The translations under genes and the position numbers were made by a program. This document shows, one piece after another, positions 52,302 through 60,439 of a stretch of 64,000 nt of DNA. This DNA comes from DUOA01 sp012839095. GTDB lineage: Bacteria > Bacillota > Clostridia > Caldicoprobacterales > DTU083. The notes under the pieces are model-generated. The model was not told the DNA's origin. It did no database searches and worked only from the letters and a program-made list of their open reading frames with translations. Location of the stretch: assembly GCA_050951505.1 (NCBI GenBank), contig JBMNJE010000011.1, positions 496,001 to 560,000 of the forward strand, written 5' to 3'. How positions within the stretch are numbered: the first letter of the stretch is position 1; every line of letters starts with the position of its first letter.

Positions 52302-52806
52302 GAGAGAAGTAATGGGCGTGATTGAGTCCATTCTTTTTGTGGCAGGAGATCCAATCAGTGCGAAAGAAATAGGGCAGATATTGGAAATGGATGTGCGCAA
52401 TGTCCGCAAACTTATGAAAAAAATGATTGATTGCTTTCATTTCGAAAGGCGGGGTCTGCAAATTGTCATGGCAAACGATACCTATCAATTAGCAACGCGT
52501 CCTGAATACAGCAATTATATAGAAAAGTATATTGGCCAGGATCGCGCCCAGAGTCTGTCGCAGGCAAGTCTGGAAACCCTGGCGATAGTTGCATACCGGC
52601 AACCTGTTACAAAAGCGGATGTTGAATCAGTTAGAGGAGTTAAGTGTGATTATATAATCAATATGCTTGTAAACCGTGGTTTGATCCAAGAGGTAGCCAG
52701 AATGAATACGCCGGGGCGGCCGATCTTGTATGGAACTACAGATCTCTTTCTTCGGAGTTTTGGTTTGACCTCCCTTAACGAACTTCCGCCTTTGGAAGCC
52801 GAGTAA
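52294..52806 (+). CDS. scpB: Segregation and condensation protein B
   Basis: ScpB binds ScpA with SMC. The 170-aa product has VIESILFVAGDPISAKEIGQ, winged-helix repeats, LETLAIVAYRQPVTKADVESVRG and RGLIQEVARMNTPGRPILYGTT (in parts). ATG 52294 follows AAGAGGAGAG. Confidence 0.96.
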   Translation: MDEREVMGVIESILFVAGDPISAKEIGQILEMDVRNVRKLMKKMIDCFHFERRGLQIVMANDTYQLATRPEYSNYIEKYIGQDRAQSLSQASLETLAIVAYRQPVTKADVESVRGVKCDYIINMLVNRGLIQEVARMNTPGRPILYGTTDLFLRSFGLTSLNELPPLEAE

Positions 52807-52892
52807 TACTCACTCTTAATAGTTGATGTTTTTTGTATTCTTTTCTGAATATGTGAAAAAATAGGAAAAAGCACGATGGAGGTGCTGCTTCC

Positions 52893-53480
52893 TTGTATTT
52901 ATTCTTTATCACAGTGCTGATGTTTTTTTTATTGCTTTGGATAAAGATACAGCTGGAGATAAAGGTGATTATTAAAGACAGAAGAAATCTTTCTTTTTTA
53001 ATTGTACGTCTGCTTCATCTGCTCCGACTGCGTGTGAATTTTTCTATTGACAGGGAGGGGAAGAGGCTGTTTTCCCTTTCCCTGCGAAAAACTGATTCCG
53101 AAATTAAAGAAAAAACCTCACTAGAACAGGTTTGGAAATATATCAGGAAACTTGTTAATTTTTATACAAATCACACTGAGCCTATTAATTTTATGAAATC
53201 AAAAGTAAGGGTAGACAATTTCTCAATTCGAAGCCGGATCGGCACAGGCGATGCTGCATCCACAGCTCTCGCCTTTGGCAGTTTTTATGCTTTTTTTTCC
53301 CTTATCAGCTCGCATCTAAATGAATATTATCATCTGCAGGGAAGAAAATTGGATATACTACCTCATTTTCAAGGGCCTTTGTTTGATCTTGACTTAAGCT
53401 GCATAATCAATTTCAGAATAGGTCATATTATTATTACAGGCTTGAAAATACTTGCGAAAAAGGTAAAGGCGGTGTTGTAA
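52893..53480 (+). CDS. DUF2953 membrane protein
   Basis: The 195-aa product from TTG 52893 (GGAGGTG 8 bases upstream) has an N-terminal membrane helix (about 1-17). It has the pattern RIGTGDAASTALAFGSFYAFFSL and ILPHFQGPLFDLDLSCI, typical of DUF2953 proteins. It is conserved next to gerW in spore formers. The function is unknown, with a possible sporulation link. Confidence 0.85.
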   Translation: MYLFFITVLMFFLLLWIKIQLEIKVIIKDRRNLSFLIVRLLHLLRLRVNFSIDREGKRLFSLSLRKTDSEIKEKTSLEQVWKYIRKLVNFYTNHTEPINFMKSKVRVDNFSIRSRIGTGDAASTALAFGSFYAFFSLISSHLNEYYHLQGRKLDILPHFQGPLFDLDLSCIINFRIGHIIITGLKILAKKVKAVL

Positions 53481-53953
53481 TGGCTGAACATCCGATTGAA
53501 AATGTAATGAAAACCACCATGGAAAATCTGAAGGAAATGATAGATGTAAATACCATAGTAGGCGATGCAGTGGAAACTGCAGAAGGAACGGTTATTGTTC
53601 CCATTTCAAAGGTTTCATTTGGTTTTGTCGCAGGCGGAGGGGAGTATAAAGAAAACGGAGCCGCCAAAAAAAGCAACAATAATGGAAATGGAGGGGCTGC
53701 CGACGGAAAGGAAAATGAAATGCCCTTTGCAGGAGGCAGCGGTGCCGGCGTTTCGGTTAATCCAATAGCATTTTTGGTGGTAGGCGAAGACAAAATAAAG
53801 CTGCTGCCTGTACAATACAGTTCAACAGTCGATAGGATTGTCGAGCTCGTACCGACAGTGGTAGGAGAATTGCAAAATATGCTTGGAAAAGGCCAGACCA
53901 AACCAAATGAAAAGAAAACCGAGACAATAATAACGAATGTATCACAACAGTAA
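53480..53953 (+). CDS. gerW: GerW family sporulation protein (YtfJ)
   Basis: The 157-aa product has HPIENVMKTTMENLKEMIDVN (in parts), VVGDAV-type strand IVGDAVETAEGTVIVPISKV, FGFVAGGGEY and a Gly/Asn-rich low-complexity insert (about 60-90). A conserved end with VSVNPIAFLVVGEDKIKLLPV follows. GerW is a spore protein needed for L-alanine germination in Bacillus. ATG overlaps the DUF2953 stop by 1 base. Confidence 0.92.
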   Translation: MAEHPIENVMKTTMENLKEMIDVNTIVGDAVETAEGTVIVPISKVSFGFVAGGGEYKENGAAKKSNNNGNGGAADGKENEMPFAGGSGAGVSVNPIAFLVVGEDKIKLLPVQYSSTVDRIVELVPTVVGELQNMLGKGQTKPNEKKTETIITNVSQQ

Positions 53954-53989
53954 AACAGAATCTCTTTTTGGGTTTGATTCGAGGTTTCG

Positions 53990-54009
53990 GACGAATATTT
54001 AGATTCGTC
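53990..54009 (+). repeat. Inverted repeat between gerW and dac gene
   Basis: GACGAAT (53990-53996) and ATTCGTC (54003-54009) form a 7-bp stem with a 6-base loop. No T run follows. It may be an RNA hairpin or an operator. Confidence 0.4.
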
Positions 54010-54064
54010 TTACCTGCGGGGAAGTAAGCATATCACAATTTGAAATGCTGTAAAAGATTAAATT

Positions 54065-54082
54065 AGCGGCTGAATGGCCGCT
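54065..54082 (+). terminator. Weak hairpin before second carboxypeptidase gene
   Basis: AGCGGC (54065-54070) and GCCGCT (54077-54082) form a 6-bp GC-rich stem followed by TTCATAATTT. It could be a weak terminator of the gerW transcript, 35 bases before the next start. Confidence 0.4.
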
Positions 54083-54116
54083 TTCATAATTTCAGGTCAA
54101 AAAAGGAGTTGTTTTT

Positions 54117-55232
54117 TTGAAAATTGTAAAAATCATACTGGTTACAGCATTATTGTTCGTGTATACTAACATTGATGTGTGTGCATCAGCTCCGAAGACA
54201 AGCGGAAGGGCTGCCATTCTGATGGATGGTGGGAGCGGACGTGTTTTGTATGAACACAATAGCAGAGAAAGGCTGCCAATGGCCAGTACAACAAAAATTA
54301 TGACAGCTATTGTTGCCTTGGAGTATGGGAAGCTGGAAGACAAGATAACAATACCTCAGGAAGCATCAGGGGTCGAAGGTTCTTCTATTTGGCTGTCTCC
54401 CGGCGAAATTCACTCTCTGGAAGATTTATTATACGGTCTGATGCTTCGTTCCGGAAACGATGCAGCAACTGCCATAGCCCTGCACATTGGCGGTTCGGTC
54501 GAAGGGTTTGCTGCCATAATGAATAGTATGGCTGAAAAAATTGGGGCATATGATACAAATTTTGTGAACCCTCATGGCCTTCACCATGACGAACATTATA
54601 CCACAGCATATGATTTGGCATTAATTACGTCTTATGGATTGAGAAATCCAAAATTTGAAACCATAGTTTCTGCCAAATATCATACCATTCCCTGGGAAGG
54701 GCACGAGTGGGATCGGGTTATGAGAAATAAGAATACACTTTTATGGTCTTATGATGGAGCGAATGGTGTAAAGACAGGTTTCACAAAAAAGGCTGGCCGT
54801 TGCTTTGTTGGTTCTGCAAAGAGGGAAGGAATGCAGCTGGTTTCCGTTGTACTGAATTGCGGTCCGATGTTTGAGGAAAGCGCCGCTCTTATGGACCATG
54901 GTTTTGCCAATTACAGAAGTGTGACTGTTGTGGAAGAAAATCAGTTTATACAATCTTTACCAGTAATAAAGGGAAAACAGGATGAAGTGGAATTGACAGC
55001 TGAGCGGGGGTATTCAGTTGCACTTAATGACAAGGAGATAGAGCAATTACATGTCCGAAGGGTACTGGCAGATGAACTGGAAGCTCCGGTGGAAACAGGG
55101 CAGTGGGTAGGCTCTTTGCAGATATATTTGAAGGATGAATTACTGGAGGAGATTCCGATTGTAACCGGACATGCAGTAGAAAAAAGATCTATCTGGGACT
55201 TTTTTCACAGACTGGTAAATATATGGAGGTAG
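54117..55232 (+). CDS. D-Ala-D-Ala carboxypeptidase (DacB/PBP5-type)
   Basis: The 371-aa secreted protein starts at TTG 54117 with AAAGGAG upstream. Signal peptide residues 1-24 (ending VCASA), then SxxK Ser57-TTK60 in MASTTKIM, SGN 112-114 and KTG in GVKTGFT. The C-terminal anchor helix WDFFHRLVNIWR is amphipathic. It resembles the sporulation-associated DacB or DacF types; the position next to gerW supports a cortex role, but this is an inference. It is a paralogue of the gene at 50.2 kb. Confidence 0.9.
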   Translation: MKIVKIILVTALLFVYTNIDVCASAPKTSGRAAILMDGGSGRVLYEHNSRERLPMASTTKIMTAIVALEYGKLEDKITIPQEASGVEGSSIWLSPGEIHSLEDLLYGLMLRSGNDAATAIALHIGGSVEGFAAIMNSMAEKIGAYDTNFVNPHGLHHDEHYTTAYDLALITSYGLRNPKFETIVSAKYHTIPWEGHEWDRVMRNKNTLLWSYDGANGVKTGFTKKAGRCFVGSAKREGMQLVSVVLNCGPMFEESAALMDHGFANYRSVTVVEENQFIQSLPVIKGKQDEVELTAERGYSVALNDKEIEQLHVRRVLADELEAPVETGQWVGSLQIYLKDELLEEIPIVTGHAVEKRSIWDFFHRLVNIWR

Positions 55233-55241
55233 GCTTTATAG

Positions 55242-56012
55242 ATGCGACTGCAGAAATTCATGGCAGAATGCGGCGTAGGTTCCAGAAGGAAATGTGAAGA
55301 AATGATACGTCTGGGCAGGGTATACCTGAATGGCAAAAAGGTCACAGAAATGGGTACTTTGGTGGATCCTGAAAGAGACGAGGTTATTTTGGATGGAAAG
55401 CATATCCTGAAAATGAAAGAGAAAAAGATATATATTATGTTAAACAAACCTCGCGGAATCATTACAACTGTTCACGATCCGCAAAACCGCAAAACCGTTT
55501 TGGATTGCATAGGCTGGAAAGGAAATCGTATTTATCCGGTAGGCAGACTGGACTATGATACGGAAGGTCTGCTTATTCTGACCAATGACGGAGAATTTGC
55601 CTATAAGATGACCCATCCAAAGCACCAGGTGGAGAAGGAGTATTACTGTGTTGTCCGCGGCTATCCAACTAAGGACGCTGTAAACAGATTGAGGCAGGGA
55701 GTGGACATCGGAGAGTTTGTTACTTCCCCTGCTGAAATTATATACTTAGGAAAGCAAGGAGAGAACGCCGTTTTTCAAGTGATCATCAGGGAAGGAAAAA
55801 ACAGGCAGGTTAGAAAAATGTTTGAATTTATAGGCCATCCGATACTGTTTCTGAGGAGAAATAGAATCGGAAACCTTTCTCTGGGCAGGCTTAGGCCCGG
55901 ACAATGGCGTTTCCTTAAAGATAACGAAGTAAATCAATTAATATATGGGGGGAATAACAACAATGATTCATTACAGAAGGATGAAACTGGGGGATTTGGA
56001 TCCCATATATAG
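55242..56012 (+). CDS. rluB: 23S rRNA pseudouridine synthase RluB/RsuA family
   Basis: In 256 aa an N-terminal S4 domain (RLQKFMAECGVGSRRKCEEM) is followed by the catalytic motif GRLDYDTEGLLILTNDG with Asp104, and KEYYCVVRG. REGKNRQVRKMFEFIGHP is the late family signature. GGAGGT lies before ATG 55242. The scpAB-rluB neighbourhood is the standard clostridial order. Confidence 0.93.
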   Translation: MRLQKFMAECGVGSRRKCEEMIRLGRVYLNGKKVTEMGTLVDPERDEVILDGKHILKMKEKKIYIMLNKPRGIITTVHDPQNRKTVLDCIGWKGNRIYPVGRLDYDTEGLLILTNDGEFAYKMTHPKHQVEKEYYCVVRGYPTKDAVNRLRQGVDIGEFVTSPAEIIYLGKQGENAVFQVIIREGKNRQVRKMFEFIGHPILFLRRNRIGNLSLGRLRPGQWRFLKDNEVNQLIYGGNNNNDSLQKDETGGFGSHI

Positions 56013-56409
56013 AGATCCGGAAATGCGTCCATTGATTACAACATCTTCCGGAGCCAATAAATTTGCTGTTGTTATTGAGGAGGATGATAGAATTATAGGC
56101 GGAGCAGCCGGATTTGTAGCCGAAGGAGCTGCTTATATGGAAAATGTAATTGTAAAGCAGGAAGTAGCTCAACGTATTCTCTATATGGATGGGCTTATTC
56201 GCTCCGTTATTCATTTTTTGGAACTTGACGGTGTGAAATACTTATTTGCAGAAGGTGACTACAAGCTTTACTCATCCATAGGTTTCAATAAATTGCATAG
56301 CGATGGCAGTTTTATAAAAGAACATAATGAAGCAATAGAAATACTATATAATAAAGAATATACCTATTGGCTGCGTTTGGAGGATTTTTTCAAACAGAAA
56401 GAAAATTAA
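55963..56409 (+). CDS. GNAT-like N-acetyltransferase domain protein
   Basis: The 148-aa product (ATG 55963; GGGGGG is 10 bases upstream, ATG 55945 overlaps it) has a weak GNAT pattern. MIHYRRMKLGDLDPIYRD, a central beta strand FAVVIEEDDRIIGGAAGFVAEGAAYMENVIV and a final GDYKLYSSIGFNKL resemble the acetyl-CoA fold, but the Q/RxxGxG/A loop is not evident. It overlaps rluB by 50 bases. It may be a degenerate acetyltransferase; no substrate can be named. Confidence 0.6.
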   Translation: MIHYRRMKLGDLDPIYRDPEMRPLITTSSGANKFAVVIEEDDRIIGGAAGFVAEGAAYMENVIVKQEVAQRILYMDGLIRSVIHFLELDGVKYLFAEGDYKLYSSIGFNKLHSDGSFIKEHNEAIEILYNKEYTYWLRLEDFFKQKEN

Positions 56410-56527
56410 AATTACTGAAGGGAATTGAGGAATGCATGTAGAAGTATGAAAAATTGGATTTTTTTATTTATCTTGATGCGGGAATCGGGAATCCAGTTCC
56501 CGTGATATTTCCAGTTGGAGGTTTGAC

Positions 56528-58078
56528 ATGTCGACACAAAGAAAAATAGCAGATTTGCAGGCGAGAAAGCGATCTCTGCTGTCAGGGGGAGGCAGGGACA
56601 GAATTGACAAACAGCATAAAAGCGGAAAACTGACTGCCCGTGAAAGAATCGAGAAGTTGGTTGATGCCAATAGTTTTGTTGAGCTTGACGGATTTGTCTC
56701 TCACCGCTGCACAGACTTCGGCATGGATAAGGAAACGGCTCCTGCTGATGGAGTCATAACAGGTTATGCCACCATCGACAATCGACCCGTTTACCTTTAT
56801 TCCCAGGATTTTACTGTGAGAGGCGGTTCTCTCGGTGAGATGCACGCAAAGAAAATAGCCAAAGTTATGGATATGGCCATGAAAATGGGATGTCCCATAA
56901 TATGTATCAACGATTCAGGCGGGGCTCGCATTCAGGAAGGCATTGACAGTCTTAGTGGTTACGGTGAGATTTTTTATCGCAACACCATGGCTTCCGGTGT
57001 CATTCCCCAGATATCAGTTATCCTGGGTCCCTGTGCAGGGGGAGCTGTCTATTCACCGGCCTTAACCGACTTTATCTTCATGGTGGACAATATAAGCAAA
57101 ATGTTCATTACCGGTCCTCAGGTGGTACAAGCAGCTACCGGTGAAGCAGTTACTGATGAGCAGCTGGGCGGTGCATTAACACACAATCAAACAAGCGGTG
57201 TGGCACATTTCAAATATACCAGTGAAGATGAATGCTTTGCAGGCATTCGTTCTTTATTATCTTATATACCGCAAAATAATCTGGAAGATACTCTCCTATA
57301 TACCTGCAGCGACGATTTGAACAGACTGTCACCGGAGCTTAATGCCATTATCCCTGACAACGCCAATAAATCCTATGATGTCAGGGATGTTATTGAAAAA
57401 ATTGTAGACCATGGTGAGTTTTTGGAAATTCAATCCCTTTTTGCAAGGAATATAGTTATCGGCTTTGCCCGTTTGAATGGAAAATCTATAGGAATCATTG
57501 CCAACCAGCCAAAAGTAAAGGCAGGTGCCTTGGATATTGATGCCTCTGACAAGGCAGCGCGCTTTATCCGTTTCTGCGACTGCTTCAATATACCCATAGT
57601 TACTCTGACTGACGTACCTGCATTCCTTCCTGGCGTCAATCAGGAACATGGCGGCATCATCAGACATGGAGCCAAGCTTCTCTACGCATACTCTGAAGCT
57701 ACAGTTCCAAAGATTAATGTCATTCTGCGCAAGGCATATGGAGGCGCATATATCGCAATGAGCAGCAAACACCTGGGCACCGATCTGGTCTTTGCCTGGC
57801 CTACAGCAGAAATTGCCGTGATGGGGCCGGAGGGAGCTGCAAATATCATATTTCGTAAGGAAATTGAAAAAGCAGAGGATCCCATAGGCAAAAGGCAGGA
57901 AGTCATTAAAGAATATAGGGATCGTTTCACCAATCCCTATACAGCAGCACAAAGAGGGTATATCGATGATGTAATCAAACCTGAATCCACCAGGCCTCGT
58001 TTGATAAGTGCCCTGGAAATGCTGCAAAGCAAACGTGAAAACAGGCCGCCTAAAAAACACGGCAATATACCTCTGTAG
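56528..58078 (+). CDS. mmdA: Acyl-CoA carboxylase / decarboxylase carboxyltransferase subunit (MmdA/12S type)
   Basis: The 516-aa protein has two crotonase-fold carboxyltransferase halves. Residues include ERIEKLVDANSFVELDGF, SGGARIQEGIDSLSGYGEIF in the N-half, and LPGVNQEHGGIIRHGAKLLYAY and AYGGAYIAMSSKHLGTDL in the C-half. This family transfers carboxyl between biotin and an acyl-CoA (methylmalonyl-CoA decarboxylase alpha, propionyl-CoA carboxylase beta or the 12S subunit of transcarboxylase). It lies with a biotin carrier and an OadA-type subunit, with no membrane beta subunit, so a transcarboxylase is plausible. TTGGAGGTT precedes ATG 56528. Confidence 0.93.
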   Translation: MSTQRKIADLQARKRSLLSGGGRDRIDKQHKSGKLTARERIEKLVDANSFVELDGFVSHRCTDFGMDKETAPADGVITGYATIDNRPVYLYSQDFTVRGGSLGEMHAKKIAKVMDMAMKMGCPIICINDSGGARIQEGIDSLSGYGEIFYRNTMASGVIPQISVILGPCAGGAVYSPALTDFIFMVDNISKMFITGPQVVQAATGEAVTDEQLGGALTHNQTSGVAHFKYTSEDECFAGIRSLLSYIPQNNLEDTLLYTCSDDLNRLSPELNAIIPDNANKSYDVRDVIEKIVDHGEFLEIQSLFARNIVIGFARLNGKSIGIIANQPKVKAGALDIDASDKAARFIRFCDCFNIPIVTLTDVPAFLPGVNQEHGGIIRHGAKLLYAYSEATVPKINVILRKAYGGAYIAMSSKHLGTDLVFAWPTAEIAVMGPEGAANIIFRKEIEKAEDPIGKRQEVIKEYRDRFTNPYTAAQRGYIDDVIKPESTRPRLISALEMLQSKRENRPPKKHGNIPL

Positions 58079-58107
58079 TAGAATTAATCAAAAAGCGAGG
58101 TGTCACC

Positions 58108-58386
58108 ATGCCAGACAGATTTTACGAAAAGGGATCTGACAGCAATAATCCCATTGAAAATAACAAAAAATCATTATTTAAAGTCAGCTATCAAATTACC
58201 GGGATCACTGAAGAAAAGGACAGTGAAATCCATGATGAATTGATAGCCGTCATTTCAGCAGCAGTGACAGCTTATCTTGCTGAATCCACTCACAGGATAG
58301 TGGTTCGCTCCATCAGGCAGGTGCCTGTTGTCTCTCCTGTCTGGAATCGGGCGGCAAGGTACGAATTGTCATCTACTGCATTATAA
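58108..58386 (+). CDS. Small protein of biotin-dependent carboxyl-transfer cluster (OadG-tail-like, no membrane helix)
   Basis: The 92-aa protein has no hydrophobic N-terminal helix. Its segment ELIAVISAAVTAYLAE, then RIVVRSIRQVPVVSPVWNRAARYEL resembles the C-terminal part of OadG/MmdC delta subunits, which normally follow a membrane helix. GCGAGGTG precedes ATG 58108. It lies between the carboxyltransferase and biotin carrier genes, where the delta subunit would be. A role in holding the complex together is an inference. Confidence 0.6.
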   Translation: MPDRFYEKGSDSNNPIENNKKSLFKVSYQITGITEEKDSEIHDELIAVISAAVTAYLAESTHRIVVRSIRQVPVVSPVWNRAARYELSSTAL

Positions 58387-58417
58387 TAAAGTAAACATAT
58401 TTCCGGGAGGTATATAC

Positions 58418-58873
58418 ATGCGTAAATTTATGATAAATGTAAACGGTAAAACCTATGAAGTTGAGGTTGAAGAGGTATACAACGACATACCTTCAAGGCC
58501 TTCTGCAGCAATTGCTTCAGTAACATCGGAGTCTGCTGCAGCATCTGCAGTCAGTCAGTCTCAATCTGCCGCCGCTGCCCAAAATGCCGGTCTGTCCCGG
58601 CCTGATGTTTCTCCTCAGCCTGATTCTCCGCCCCAACCCCGGAATGCGGGCTCTATGGGTACACTTGAGGTACTTGCCCCTATGCCGGGCAATATTCTCG
58701 ATATAAGAGCTAATGTTGGAGAAAGTGTAAAAAAAGGCCAGGTAATCTTAATACTGGAAGCAATGAAGATGGAAAATGAAATTATGGCTCCGCAGGATGG
58801 TAAAATTAGCTCCATAGATGTAAGCAAAGGGTCTGTTGTTAATTCCGGAGACCTGTTGTTTACCATGGACTAA
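58418..58873 (+). CDS. Biotin carboxyl carrier protein (1.3S/gamma-type)
   Basis: The 151-aa protein has an N-terminal MRKFMINVNGKTYEVEVEEV (in parts), an Ala/Ser/Pro/Gln-rich linker (about 30-75), and a C-terminal biotinyl domain. The biotin lysine is Lys117 in LEAMKMENEI, with PMPGNILDI and VNSGDLLFTMD around it. ATG 58418 follows GGGAGG. It carries the CO2 between the OadA-type and MmdA subunits. Confidence 0.93.
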   Translation: MRKFMINVNGKTYEVEVEEVYNDIPSRPSAAIASVTSESAAASAVSQSQSAAAAQNAGLSRPDVSPQPDSPPQPRNAGSMGTLEVLAPMPGNILDIRANVGESVKKGQVILILEAMKMENEIMAPQDGKISSIDVSKGSVVNSGDLLFTMD

Positions 58874-58930
58874 GGAATACGGTCGCTATAGTATAATACT
58901 AGAATGGCTTAACCAGGAGGCAAATGTAAT

Positions 58931-60328
58931 ATGGCTAAAGTGCAAATAACAGAAACAGCCTTTCGCGATGCACATCAATCCCTTATTGCTACACGCATGA
59001 CAACTGATGAAATTTTACCGATAGCTGAATTAATGGATCAGGTTGGATACTTCTCGTTGGAAATGTGGGGCGGTGCTACTTTTGATGCCTGTCTTCGCTT
59101 TCTTAATGAGGATCCGTGGGAACGTCTGCGAAAAATTCGCAAGGCAGTCAAGAATACAAAGCTCCAAATGCTTCTCCGGGGGCAGAATATTCTCGGATAT
59201 AAACATTATCCTGATGATGTTCTGATTGAATTTATTAAAAGAGTAGTAGGCAATGGCATAGATATCATACGAATTTTTGATGCCTTGAATGACGTTCGAA
59301 ATTTGGAAACAGCCATGTCAGCTGCTGTTAAAGAAGGAGCGCATGCCCAGGCAGCTTTGTCCTATACCATCAGTCCTATTCATAATACACAGCATTATAT
59401 TGATACTGCAAAGATGCTGGAGTCAATGGGTGCCAGTTCAATTTGCATTAAGGACATGGCAGGTTTGTTGAAACCTTATACCGCTTATGAACTGGTCAGT
59501 GAGTTAAAAAAGGAAGTCAGAGTACCCATCGATGTTCATTCTCATTATACCAGCGGATTAGCATCCATGACCTATATTAAAGCCATTGAAGCCGGTGCGG
59601 ACATTGTTGATTGTGCTATTTCTCCTGTGGCTATGGGTTCATCACAACCGCCCACCGAACCCTTGGCAGCCACCCTGCAGGGAACACCATATGACACCGG
59701 TTTGGATTTGGATATTCTAAATCAGATTGCCGATTACTTTAAATCCCTGCGCGAGAGATATGTAAGCTCTGGCTTGCTTGATCCCAAGGTTTTGGCAGTA
59801 GATGTCAATGCACTGGTATATCAGGTACCTGGTGGTATGCTCTCCAACCTGGTTTCCCAGTTAAAACAGCAGGGTAAGGAAGATAAACTGAATGAAGTAC
59901 TGCAGGAGATTCCTAGGGTGAGAGAGGATCTGGGCTATCCGCCGCTGGTAACCCCTACCAGTCAAATAGTGGGAACTCAGGCAGTATTAAATGTTATAAC
60001 AGGCGAAAGATATAAAATGATTACAAAGGAAACAAAAGCCTATGTACGAGGTGAATATGGCAAACCTCCGGCTGAAATCAGTAATGAGATTCGTCAGCTG
60101 ATCATTGGAGATGAAGAACCTATCACATGTCGTCCGGCTGATTTGATTAAGCCGGCTCTGGAAGAGTACCGCAAGGCCATCAGGGGATATATGCAGCAGG
60201 AAGAAGATGTTTTATCCTATGCCTTGTTCCCGCAGGTTGCAGAAAACTATTTTAAATTACGTGAAGCTCAAAAATATAAGATAGACAGCACTCAGGTAAG
60301 CTATGAATATCAGATCCATCCTGTATGA
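58931..60328 (+). CDS. oadA: Carboxyltransferase subunit, OadA / pyruvate carboxylase B / 5S type
   Basis: The 465-aa protein has the TIM-barrel family pattern ITETAFRDAHQSLIATRMTTDEIL (in parts), MWGGATFDACLRFLNEDPWER, CIKDMAGLLKP with the carbamylated-Lys-type position, and VHSHYTSGLASM with metal ligands. It lacks a C-terminal biotin domain, which fits a separate carrier protein. It shuttles carboxyl between oxaloacetate/pyruvate and biotin, so with MmdA it would make a transcarboxylase. AGGAGG precedes ATG 58931. Confidence 0.93.
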   Translation: MAKVQITETAFRDAHQSLIATRMTTDEILPIAELMDQVGYFSLEMWGGATFDACLRFLNEDPWERLRKIRKAVKNTKLQMLLRGQNILGYKHYPDDVLIEFIKRVVGNGIDIIRIFDALNDVRNLETAMSAAVKEGAHAQAALSYTISPIHNTQHYIDTAKMLESMGASSICIKDMAGLLKPYTAYELVSELKKEVRVPIDVHSHYTSGLASMTYIKAIEAGADIVDCAISPVAMGSSQPPTEPLAATLQGTPYDTGLDLDILNQIADYFKSLRERYVSSGLLDPKVLAVDVNALVYQVPGGMLSNLVSQLKQQGKEDKLNEVLQEIPRVREDLGYPPLVTPTSQIVGTQAVLNVITGERYKMITKETKAYVRGEYGKPPAEISNEIRQLIIGDEEPITCRPADLIKPALEEYRKAIRGYMQQEEDVLSYALFPQVAENYFKLREAQKYKIDSTQVSYEYQIHPV

Positions 60329-60385
60329 GGACAGCATCAAAGCAGGAGATCTGGAATTGCTTTTCATTTATTGAATAATGCTGAA

Positions 60386-60412
60386 AGAAGGGCCTTGAAA
60401 ATCGGCCCTTCT
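60386..60412 (+). terminator. Hairpin after oadA
   Basis: AGAAGGGCC (60386-60394) pairs perfectly with GGCCCTTCT (60404-60412) around a 9-base loop. No clear T run follows, so termination strength is uncertain. Confidence 0.55.
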
Positions 60413-60439
60413 GCAATTCTATGTAAGGGAATGTTTAAG

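Noticed and set aside
56486..56502. 6-bp hairpin CGGGAA/TTCCCG before mmdA
   Set aside because: Short stem without T run; could be random.
57329..58060. 243-aa open frame on the minus strand within mmdA
   Set aside because: It is the mirror of a highly conserved gene and its protein is rich in Cys and Phe with no family match.
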